The translations under genes and the position numbers were made by a program. The notes below the pieces were generated by a model. That model was not told the DNA's origin. It made no database searches and saw nothing but the letters and a program-made list of their open reading frames with translations. A stretch of DNA of 43,289 bases from Thermoleophilia bacterium (GTDB lineage Bacteria; Actinomycetota; Thermoleophilia; Gaiellales; JAICJC01): NCBI GenBank assembly GCA_025928435.1, contig JAICJM010000009.1, positions 1-43,289 on the forward strand, in the 5' to 3' direction. Below, piece after piece: positions 1-6,495 of the stretch; position 1 is the stretch's first letter; each line of letters starts with the position of its first letter.

Positions 1-1169
1 AGGTAGCGCTCGAGCTGGAGCGGCTCCTTCTTGAAGCCGGTGCCGCCGCAGCAGTGCAGCATCTTGTCGACCACGTGGGCCACGTTCTTGGCCGCGTTGA
101 ACTTGATCTGCCACAGCCAGTGCAGGTAGTCGCCGCGGGCCAGCTCGCCGATCGCCGGGTTCGTCTGCGAGCCGTCGGTGACCTTGTCGAGGGCCTGGGC
201 GACCGAGTAGACGAACATGCGCGACGCGTTCGTGTCCATGATCGCCTCGCCGACCGCGTCCTGGATCGTCGGGTAGTCGCACACGCGCAGGCCCACGTCC
301 TTGTGGGTCTTGCGGGTGGTGTGGCGGACGGTGATGTCGATCGCGCCGAGCGAGATGCCGTTCCACGTGCCCGAGGAGCCGACCAGGAAGTTCGGGTCGA
401 CCGACTCGTCGTTCGAGTTGGCGCCGTCGCCGATCGGTCCGACCAGCTGGTTCTCCGGCACGAACTTCCAGTCGAGCAGGAGCGAGCCGGACTGGTTGCC
501 GCGCAGGCCCATCGCGTCCCACTCCTCCGGCTTGGCCTGGATGTCGGCCGCGTCGACCACGAACACCGACAGGTTGGAGTAGTCGCCGTTGTAGTCCGGC
601 GAGGTGGTCTGGAGGACGTAGAAGTCGGCGAAGCCGGCGGACGTCGTCCAGGACGCCTTCTTCAGCACCTCGTAGCCGCCGTCGGCGCGGCGGGCGCCGG
701 AGGCGATCGGGTACCAGAAGTGCGAGCCGGTCTCGGGGTCGGAGTACGACAGCGTGCCGAGCAGGCCCTCGCGCACCTTCTTCAGGTACTTCTCGATGGT
801 GTGGTCGGTCGCGCGCAGCTTCAGCGCCTCGACCGCGCCGATGTGCATGACGTAGCACATGGCGCAGGAGGCGTCGCCGTAGCGGGCGATCGTCTCGGTC
901 GTCGCGGCGTACATGACGTGGTTCTGACCCAGCCCGCCCCACTCCTTCGGCAGCATGAGGCCGAGGAAGCCGTCCGGGGCCAGGGCCTCGAGGCTCTTGC
1001 GGGGGAACGTCAGCGTGCGGTCGTTCTCGGCCGCGAGCGGCCTGATCGTCTCGGTGCAGATCTCACGGAGGCGCTCCAGCAGCTCGAGCTGCTCCGAGGT
1101 GAAGAACCATTCCGGGTTGAACATCGGGTCGAGCCCGTCCATGGCCGACTGAGGTGCGACCGTTGCCAT
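1..1169 (-). CDS. Acyl-CoA dehydrogenase family protein, C-terminus cut by window edge
   Basis: Translating the minus strand from the ATG at 1167-1169 gives an open frame to the window edge (389 residues), starting MATVAPQSAMDGLDPMFNPE. A GAAGGAGC ribosome site lies just upstream. Residues about 25-110 read as the helical N-terminal domain (RPLAAENDRTLTFPRKSLEA, then GFLGLMLPKEWGGLGQ). They are followed by the middle beta domain (LLGTLSYSDPETGSHFWYP, KKASWTTSAGFADFYVLQT) and the start of the C-terminal FAD domain (DAVGEAIMDTNASRMFVYSVAQALDK). Near the edge, HCCGGTGFKKEPLQLERYL matches the conserved FAD-binding 'GGxG' region. The family removes two hydrogens from acyl-CoA thioesters and passes electrons to ETF. 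The substrate cannot be told. It is divergent from the GAF/PucR-like regulator at 1426, which may control it (inference). Confidence 0.88.
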   Translation of the reverse strand, partial: MATVAPQSAMDGLDPMFNPEWFFTSEQLELLERLREICTETIRPLAAENDRTLTFPRKSLEALAPDGFLGLMLPKEWGGLGQNHVMYAATTETIARYGDASCAMCYVMHIGAVEALKLRATDHTIEKYLKKVREGLLGTLSYSDPETGSHFWYPIASGARRADGGYEVLKKASWTTSAGFADFYVLQTTSPDYNGDYSNLSVFVVDAADIQAKPEEWDAMGLRGNQSGSLLLDWKFVPENQLVGPIGDGANSNDESVDPNFLVGSSGTWNGISLGAIDITVRHTTRKTHKDVGLRVCDYPTIQDAVGEAIMDTNASRMFVYSVAQALDKVTDGSQTNPAIGELARGDYLHWLWQIKFNAAKNVAHVVDKMLHCCGGTGFKKEPLQLERY

Positions 1170-1425
1170 ACTCGAAGCTCCTTCGTCGTTGCTCTGGCGG
1201 CCATTATCCTAGTCGCGAGGCGGCTTCGGGGTCTATGGCGGGTCGTCCACCTCCCGGGGTGGGCGCGGTTCGACGCCTCACACAGCGCGGCGCCGGCCCC
1301 GGGCGCCCTCCGGCCTGGAGAACTGCCGCATCCGGGCGGGTCGCAGGCGCTGCGCCGCGGTCTCACGTCCGACGGCATGCCGCCTCTCACGGTGTGGACA
1401 TGCCTACGCATGTAGAATTTTCGCT
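1170..1425. promoter_or_regulatory. Divergent intergenic region; candidate leaderless promoter for the GAF/PucR regulator
   Basis: This 256-base gap separates the acyl-CoA dehydrogenase (leftward) from the regulator (rightward). A TAGAAT -10-like hexamer at 1413-1418 lies only 7 nt before the ATG at 1426, with no Shine-Dalgarno between. That predicts a leaderless mRNA, as is common in actinobacteria. An ATGCCTACGCAT near-palindrome at about 1400-1411 could be an operator. The rest is GC-rich and shows no gene that I can support. Confidence 0.4.
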
Positions 1426-3204
1426 ATGTCGGTTCCGAACACCGCCGCGCGCTCGGCCGAGACGCGGCACCTGTTCCGGATCATCAACACCGTCTCCTCG
1501 ACGCTCGACCTCGACCGGGTGCTGCGGGCGATCGTCGACCTCGTCTCGGACGCGATCGACTGCCACGCCTGCTTCATCTACCTCGTGGCGCCGGACGGCT
1601 CGGTCGTGCTGCGGTCCGTGTCCGACCCGTACGGCGCCCTCGTCGACCGGCTGCGGTTCGAGCGCGGCGAGGGTCTGGCCGGCTGGGTCGCCGAGCACAA
1701 CCAGCCCGTGTTCCTGGCCGAAGGCGCCCTCACCGACCCGCGCGTGAAGGTCGTGCCCGAGGCCGACGAGGAGCAGTACCAGTCGATCGTCGCCGTACCG
1801 CTGCGCAGCAAGGCCGGCGAGGTGGTGGGCGTGATCTCGCTCCACTCCGAGGCCCCGCGCGAGTTCACCGAGGCCGACTCCGACTTCCTCGTCCACGCGG
1901 CCAGCCTGGTCGCCGGCGCGATCGAGAACGCGCGCCTCTACGAGCACACCCGCCGCCGGCTCGCCCTGGTCGAGGGCATGGCCGACCTGTCCCGGGCCGT
2001 CTCGGCCGCCTCGGCGGTCGACCAGCTCCTGCCCGCCGTGGTGCGAAGGGCCCAGCGCCTGCTCGGCGCCGCCGCCTGCGAGGTGTACGTGTCCGCCGGC
2101 GACGGGTCGCTCGAGCTGGGCGCGTCCTCGCCGTCGAGCGCCCCCCGCGACCGGCTCCCGACCGCGGCCGACCTCGGCGTCGTGCTCGCGCGCGGCCGGG
2201 CCGACGACGGCGACAGCCGCCGGCTGGCGGAGCTCCTGTGGTCGGATGTCACCGCCGCCGCGCTCGTGGCGCCGATGGTCGCCGCCGACGAGCTGCTGGG
2301 GTTCCTGGCGCTGCGCTTCCCGGGCGACCGGCCGGCCGACTCCGAGGCCCGCGAGGTGGCGGCGTCGATCGCCGGCCAGGCGGCCATCGCGCTCAAGAAC
2401 CTGCACCTGATCGAGCGCCTGACCGAGCACAACGCGATCAAGGACTTCCTCGAGGATCTCTCGCGCGGGCTGCCCGCGCCGGCCGGCCTGGCCGACCGCG
2501 GCCGCGCGCTCGGCTGCGACCTGAGCCGGCCCCACCTGGTGCTCCAGGCGGCGCCGCGCGCGGGCGGCGGCACGCAGTCATGGGAAGAGGTCGCGCGGGC
2601 GCTCGAATCGGGCGCCGCGCGGGCCTTCCCCGGCTCGCTGTTCGACCGCCGCGACGGCGCGGTGCGCGGGCTGGTGCGGCTCGGCAGCGGGGACGAGACG
2701 GCGGCCGTCGCCCGCCTGCGCGAGATGCACGCCGGCCTGAACCTCAATCACCCGCTCGCCATCGGGCTGTCGCACCGGTGCGAGGGGCCCGACAGCTTCG
2801 CCACCGGCTTCGAGGAGGCGCAGCAGGCGGTGACCGCCGCGGCCGTGATCAGCCCCGAGCCCGGCGTGGTCAGCTTCGACGACCTCGGCGCCTACAAGTA
2901 CCTGCTGCGCGTGTCGCAGGACGGCCGCACGCGCGACCACCGCGGCGACGCGCTGAAGAAGCTCGAGACGTACGACCGCCGCCATCGCTCGCAGCTGCTG
3001 GCGACGCTCGAGGAGTATCTGAAGCGACGCGGCAACATCGCCGCTGCCGCCCAGACGCTCTTCGTGCACCCGAACACCCTCCGACAGCGCCTGCGCCGCA
3101 TCCAGGACCTGACCGGCCTCGACGTCCAGAACGAGGACTGGCTGATGGTCGAGATCGAGCTGAAGCTGCTCCGCCTGGAGCGCGCCCTGGGGCGGGCTGG
3201 CTAG
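1426..3204 (+). CDS. Tandem-GAF, PucR-type transcriptional regulator
   Basis: The 592-residue protein has an N-terminal GAF domain (about residues 10-165, with FERGEGLAGWVAEHNQPVFL and SIVAVPLRSKAGEVVGVISL). A second GAF-like region follows (about 175-330), then a CdaR/GGDEF-like region (about 355-465). The C-terminal helix-turn-helix is of the PucR HTH_30 type (about 520-580, LEEYLKRRGNIAAAAQTLFV then HPNTLRQRLRRIQDLTGLD). Such proteins are cytosolic activators that respond to a small ligand through GAF and bind DNA with the C-terminal domain. The ligand is unknown. The ATG at 1426 has no ribosome site and probably heads a leaderless transcript. It lies divergent to the acyl-CoA dehydrogenase and convergent with the RNA helicase, separated from the latter by a palindromic repeat. 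Confidence 0.88.
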   Translation: MSVPNTAARSAETRHLFRIINTVSSTLDLDRVLRAIVDLVSDAIDCHACFIYLVAPDGSVVLRSVSDPYGALVDRLRFERGEGLAGWVAEHNQPVFLAEGALTDPRVKVVPEADEEQYQSIVAVPLRSKAGEVVGVISLHSEAPREFTEADSDFLVHAASLVAGAIENARLYEHTRRRLALVEGMADLSRAVSAASAVDQLLPAVVRRAQRLLGAAACEVYVSAGDGSLELGASSPSSAPRDRLPTAADLGVVLARGRADDGDSRRLAELLWSDVTAAALVAPMVAADELLGFLALRFPGDRPADSEAREVAASIAGQAAIALKNLHLIERLTEHNAIKDFLEDLSRGLPAPAGLADRGRALGCDLSRPHLVLQAAPRAGGGTQSWEEVARALESGAARAFPGSLFDRRDGAVRGLVRLGSGDETAAVARLREMHAGLNLNHPLAIGLSHRCEGPDSFATGFEEAQQAVTAAAVISPEPGVVSFDDLGAYKYLLRVSQDGRTRDHRGDALKKLETYDRRHRSQLLATLEEYLKRRGNIAAAAQTLFVHPNTLRQRLRRIQDLTGLDVQNEDWLMVEIELKLLRLERALGRAG

Positions 3205-3224
3205 CGCGGCGACCGCGGGTGAAT

Positions 3225-3255
3225 GGGAACTGTCCCCACTGTGGGGACAGTCCCC
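3225..3255. repeat. Double palindrome GGGGACWGTCCCC, copy 1 (between convergent genes)
   Basis: GGGAACTGTCCCCA (3225-3238) pairs with TGGGGACAGTCCCC (3242-3255) across a 3-nt loop with one mismatch. Each arm is itself nearly palindromic, so alternative folds exist. It sits between the 3' ends of the regulator (3204) and the helicase (3266), so it could act as a bidirectional terminator. Related copies are at 6036-6071 and 24522-24559. Confidence 0.75.
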
Positions 3256-3265
3256 GGGTACCGTC

Positions 3266-4441
3266 CTAGAACCGGCGGCGGCCGCGGCCGTTGCGGCGGC
3301 TGGAGTAGACCAGTCGCGGCGGTGAAACGGCCATCCCGGCCGAGCGGAACTCGTCCGCGATCTCGAGCCGCGTCGCGACCCGGCTCACGTCGGCCTGCTG
3401 GTCGCGGGTGACGAGCGTGACCGCACGGCCGGCGGCGCCGGCGCGCGCGGTACGCCCGACCCGGTGCGTGTAGTCGTCCGCGCCGGTCGGCGCGTCGTAG
3501 TTCACGACCAGGCCGATGCCGTCGAGGTCGATCCCGCGGGCCGCGACGTCCGTCGCGACCAGGACGCGCACCTCGCCGCTCGCGAACCGCGACATCGCCC
3601 GGTTGCGCTCCGCCTGGCTGCGGTCGCCGTGGATGGCCTCGCAGCGAACGCCGGTGCCCTCGAGCCGCCGCGCCAGCCAGGCGCAGTTCGTCTTGGTCTC
3701 GCAGAACACGAGCGTCAGCCCCTCGGCGTGCTCCAGCAGGTCGGTCAGCTGGGCGTACTTCTCGGCCTCGGTCACGGAGATGAACGAGTGGTCGACCTCG
3801 CCCCGCTCGATGGTGACATGCTCGCTCGCGTCGATGCGGGCGGCGTCCCGGGTGAAGCGGCGGGCGGCGACGCCCGCGGCGCCCTCGACCGTGGCCGAGA
3901 AGAAGAGCGTCTGGCGGTCGCGGTGGAGCTTGGGTACGATCCGCTCGACCTGGGGCAGGAAGCCCATGTCCACCATTCGGTCGGCCTCGTCCAGCACGAG
4001 CCGGCGGACGCCGCGCAGGTCGACCATGCGCCGGCTGGAAAGGTCGATCAGGCGGCCCGGGGTCGCGATCACGATCTGGCTCTTCGACGCGGCCTTGGCC
4101 TGCGCGGGAAGGCCGGCGCCGCCGTAGCAGACGGCGACGCGGACGCCACGGGCCGCGGCCAGCGGCTCGAGGTCGGCGCCGATCTGCTGCGCGAGCTCGC
4201 GGGTGGGGCAGAGGACGAGCGCCTCGGGGGCGGTCGCCTCGGGGTCGGCGAGCATGATCAAGGGCAGGCCGAAGGCCAGCGTCTTGCCGCTGCCGGTCGG
4301 GCTCTTGGCGATCACGTCCACGCCTTCGAGCCCTGCGGGAATGCACAGCCGCTGGACGGCGAAGGGCTCCGTGATCCCGCCCTTGGCGAGCGCGGCGCAC
4401 ACCTCCTCGCTCACGCCCAGAGCCTGGAAACTGTCGGTCAT
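3266..4441 (-). CDS. DEAD-box ATP-dependent RNA helicase
   Basis: The 391-residue protein begins MTDSFQALGVSEEVCAALAK. It has the Q motif region (ITEPFAVQ), motif I SPTGSGKT, Ia PTRELAQQ, Ib TPGRL, motif II DEAD (VLDEADRMVDMGF), motif III SAT, motif V VATDVAARGIDL and motif VI HRVGRTARAG. It ends in a short basic tail (SSRRNGRGRRRF). These are the canonical motifs of RhlE/CsdA-like helicases that unwind RNA duplexes in ribosome assembly, mRNA decay or cold response. The specific role cannot be assigned. I chose the ATG at 4439-4441 because GAGGAG lies 8 nt upstream; an in-frame ATG at 4480 would add 13 residues without a better ribosome site. Sequence upstream is shared with the divergent glutamine synthetase leader. 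Confidence 0.93.
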   Translation of the reverse strand: MTDSFQALGVSEEVCAALAKGGITEPFAVQRLCIPAGLEGVDVIAKSPTGSGKTLAFGLPLIMLADPEATAPEALVLCPTRELAQQIGADLEPLAAARGVRVAVCYGGAGLPAQAKAASKSQIVIATPGRLIDLSSRRMVDLRGVRRLVLDEADRMVDMGFLPQVERIVPKLHRDRQTLFFSATVEGAAGVAARRFTRDAARIDASEHVTIERGEVDHSFISVTEAEKYAQLTDLLEHAEGLTLVFCETKTNCAWLARRLEGTGVRCEAIHGDRSQAERNRAMSRFASGEVRVLVATDVAARGIDLDGIGLVVNYDAPTGADDYTHRVGRTARAGAAGRAVTLVTRDQQADVSRVATRLEIADEFRSAGMAVSPPRLVYSSRRNGRGRRRF

Positions 4442-4542
4442 CGAATACTCCTCGTCGACGGGCTGCCCCCGCCGTCTCACGTGCCGGAAGGGCTCGGAGC
4501 TACTCGATCACCTTCGTCGTCGCGGCCCGTGCCGCGCCATCA

Positions 4543-4648
4543 AGCACAGTCGTTGTTTCCTGAAGCATAGTTGTGCTCCTGCAAACACGGTGGAAATCCG
4601 CGTCGGTTCGTGGGAGTGTTTGCGCCCCGGGATCGAGCAAAGGAGCAC
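4543..4648 (+). promoter_or_regulatory. Candidate switching leader over the glutamine synthetase ribosome site
   Basis: TGTGCT at 4572-4577 can pair either with AGCACA at 4543-4548 or, as GTGCTCC (4573-4579), with GGAGCAC at 4642-4648. The latter contains the GGAG ribosome site of the gene starting at 4651. A second nested stem, GCAAACAC (4581-4588) with GTGTTTGC (4616-4623), lies inside. The two outer pairings exclude each other, as in an on/off translational switch. No known riboswitch class was recognised. Alternatively the GCAAACAC/GTGTTTGC inverted repeat is a DNA operator. The transcription start was not determined, so it is unproven that 4543-4548 is in the mRNA. Confidence 0.35.
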
Positions 4649-4650
4649 AG

Positions 4651-6027
4651 ATGGCGACCACCATGGCCAGGCCCGCGGCCGAAGCGGTCAAGAAGCGCGC
4701 CGAGGAAGAGGGGATCGAGTTCTTCTTCGCCCAGTTCGTGGACATGAACGCCAAGCCGTCCGCGAAGCTCGTGCCGATGTCGAACTTCGAGCGTCTCGTG
4801 AGCGAGGGGGCCGGCTTCGCCGGGTTCGCCGCCGGCCCGATCGGGCAGACGCCGGCGTCGCCGGACATGATGGCGATCCCCGATCTGAACAGCTACACGC
4901 GCGTGCCGTTCAAGAGCAACCTGGCCCGCTTCGCCTGCGACATCTACGTCGAGGGCGAGGAGTGGCCGTACTGCCCGCGCACGATCCTGCGCCGTCAGCT
5001 CGCCCGGGCCAAGGAGCTGGGCTACACGTTCAAGATCGGCATGGAGCTCGAGTTCTTCCTGCTCCGCGAGACGGCCGACGGCGGCATCGAGCTCGCCGAT
5101 CCGCTCGACCGGCTCGACCAGCCCTGCTACGACATGAAGGGGCTGACCCGGCACTACGAGTTCCTGAGCCGGCTCTCGGGCTACGTGAACGAGCTCGGCT
5201 GGGGCAGCTACGCGAACGACCACGAGGACGCGAACGGCCAGTTCGAGTCCAACTTCGAGTTCGCCGACGCGCTCACCACCTGCGACCGGGCCATCTTCTT
5301 CCGCTACATGGTGCACGCCATGGCGCAGGCGGAGGGGATGCTGGCGACGTTCATGCCGAAGCCATTCGGCCACCTGACCGGCAACGGCGGCCACTTCCAC
5401 ATGTCGCTGTGGGACGAGAGCGGCGAGCGCGACCTCTTCGCCGACGACAGCGACACGAACGGCCTCGGCCTGAGCAAGCTGGCCTACCAGTTCACCGCCG
5501 GCCTGAAGAAGCACGCCAAGGCCTACATCGCGGTCACCGCGCCCACCGTCAACAGCTACAAGCGGCTGACGACGACGGCCGGCACGCCGACGTCCGGGGC
5601 GACCTGGTCGCCGATCTTCATCACCCACGGCGCCAACAACCGCACCCAGATGCTGCGTCTCCCCGGCGGCCACGTCGAGGACCGCACGGTGGACGGCTCG
5701 TGCAATCCGTACCTGGCGGCGGCCGTGATCCTGGCCGCGGGCCTGGACGGCATCGAGCACGGGCTCGACCCGGGCAAGCACAACGACGAGAACCTCTACA
5801 CGCTCTCGTCCGAGGAGCTCGCCAAGCGCGGGATCGAGCTGCTCCCGGCGAACCTCCTCGACGCGACCCGGCACCTGGCCGACGACGCGGTCCTGCGCGA
5901 TGCGCTCGGCAACACGGGCACCGAGGACTACCTCGACTACTACGTCAAGACGAAGCAGACGGAGTGGGCGGCGTACCACGAGCAGGTCACGCCGTGGGAG
6001 GTCAAGAACTACCTGACGCTCTTCTAG
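4651..6027 (+). CDS. glnT: Type III glutamine synthetase / gamma-glutamylmethylamide synthetase-like
   Basis: The 458-residue protein starts at ATG 4651 with AAAGGAG 6 nt upstream. The N-terminal beta-grasp reads FFFAQFVDMNAKPSAKLVP. The catalytic domain has the metal/glutamate motifs GMELEFFLL, NGQFESNFEF, TGNGGHFHMSLW, the loop APTVNSYKRL and the ATP/metal region NNRTQMLRLPGG...VDGSCNPYLAAAVIL. It belongs to the GlnT/GmaS branch (about 440-460 residues). Members of this branch make glutamine, or gamma-glutamylmethylamide from methylamine and glutamate. Its position directly ahead of Sox/Mgd-like genes favours the second, as in the N-methylglutamate pathway, but sequence alone does not settle it. 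The mgsABC genes of that pathway are missing here apart from a possible remnant at 6178. The leader may be regulated (see 4543-4648). Confidence 0.85.
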   Translation: MATTMARPAAEAVKKRAEEEGIEFFFAQFVDMNAKPSAKLVPMSNFERLVSEGAGFAGFAAGPIGQTPASPDMMAIPDLNSYTRVPFKSNLARFACDIYVEGEEWPYCPRTILRRQLARAKELGYTFKIGMELEFFLLRETADGGIELADPLDRLDQPCYDMKGLTRHYEFLSRLSGYVNELGWGSYANDHEDANGQFESNFEFADALTTCDRAIFFRYMVHAMAQAEGMLATFMPKPFGHLTGNGGHFHMSLWDESGERDLFADDSDTNGLGLSKLAYQFTAGLKKHAKAYIAVTAPTVNSYKRLTTTAGTPTSGATWSPIFITHGANNRTQMLRLPGGHVEDRTVDGSCNPYLAAAVILAAGLDGIEHGLDPGKHNDENLYTLSSEELAKRGIELLPANLLDATRHLADDAVLRDALGNTGTEDYLDYYVKTKQTEWAAYHEQVTPWEVKNYLTLF

Positions 6028-6035
6028 GGCAGAAT

Positions 6036-6071
6036 GGGGACAGTCCCCGCCCGTGGGTGGGGACTGTCCCC
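6036..6071. repeat. Double palindrome GGGGACAGTCCCC / GGGGACTGTCCCC, copy 2
   Basis: Perfect 13-bp arms at 6036-6048 and 6059-6071 with a 10-nt loop. It begins 9 nt after the stop of the glutamine synthetase and may act as a terminator separating it from the sox genes. Confidence 0.8.
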
Positions 6072-6177
6072 GATGTTCGGGTTGACATAGGGCTTGGCGG
6101 AATTGGTTGCCGCCTGGCACTCCCCGTCTGCCCGCTCTCCGTCTAGGATCTGCGGCGGCTGTCGGAGGTTTGCGCCC

Positions 6178-6234
6178 ATGTGCGGGCTGTGTGGATTTCT
6201 CTATAAGGATGCGGATCGGGTGCAGCCCGTCTAG
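6178..6234 (+). pseudogene. N-terminal remnant of a class II glutamine amidotransferase (MgsA/GlxB-like), or leader peptide
   Basis: A GGAGG ribosome site (6164-6168) with ideal spacing precedes an ATG that encodes only MCGLCGFLYKDADRVQPV and then TAG. The MCG-x-x-G-F/L start is the signature of Ntn-type class II amidotransferases, whose Cys2 is the nucleophile; PurF at 32040 in this window starts MCGVFGIY. In N-methylglutamate clusters the mgsA/glxB gene starts this way and lies close to gmaS and the mgd genes. The stop is followed immediately by the soxD ATG in the same frame. Because soxD has no ribosome site of its own, the remnant probably drives soxD by translational coupling. What is seen is the ORF, its ribosome site and the contact with soxD. 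That it is a deletion remnant is inference; a dedicated leader peptide is the alternative. Confidence 0.5.
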
Positions 6235-6495
6235 ATGTCGTTTCTCCTGGAGTGCCCCAATTGCGGTCGCCGGCCTGTGGACGAGTACGCCTACGGGGGC
6301 GAGGTGACCGTGCGGCCGAAGTCGGCCGATGACGCCCGCGCGCTGTTCTCGTACCTCTACTTCCGCAAGAACGACGCGGGCGCGCAGCGGGAATGGTGGT
6401 TCCACTCCTCCGGCTGCCGGGAGTGGTTCCAGGCCGAGCGCGACACGCGGTCGAACGAGGTCATGCAGGTGGCGCCCCCGGGAGGATTGACATGA
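6235..6495 (+). CDS. soxD: Sarcosine oxidase delta subunit family protein (SoxD/MgdB-like)
   Basis: This 86-residue protein has the family layout. An N-terminal CPNCG zinc-binding pair is followed by VDEYAYGGEVTVRP, and the C-terminal WWFHSSGCREWFQAERDTRS supplies the His and Cys ligands. The delta subunit is a small zinc protein of the heterotetrameric sarcosine oxidase / N-methylglutamate dehydrogenase complex. The start at 6235 directly follows the TAG of the 18-codon ORF, and the end overlaps the soxA ATG by 4 nt (ATGA). That marks a tightly coupled soxDAGB operon. Confidence 0.9.
   Translation: MSFLLECPNCGRRPVDEYAYGGEVTVRPKSADDARALFSYLYFRKNDAGAQREWWFHSSGCREWFQAERDTRSNEVMQVAPPGGLT

Noticed and set aside
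54..1415. 453-codon plus-strand open frame opposite the acyl-CoA dehydrogenase
   Set aside because: It is low-complexity Arg/Val/Gly-rich translation typical of GC-rich antisense frames; the minus strand encodes a clear enzyme.
4500..4868. 122-codon minus-strand ORF over the glutamine synthetase start
   Set aside because: It overlaps the start of a well-supported gene and is explained by GC skew of that gene.
6082..6149. TTGACA (6082) and TAGGAT (6144) as one sigma-70 promoter for the sox operon
   Set aside because: Spacing is far too long (56 nt); TAGGAT alone might be a -10 box but is not strong enough to list.
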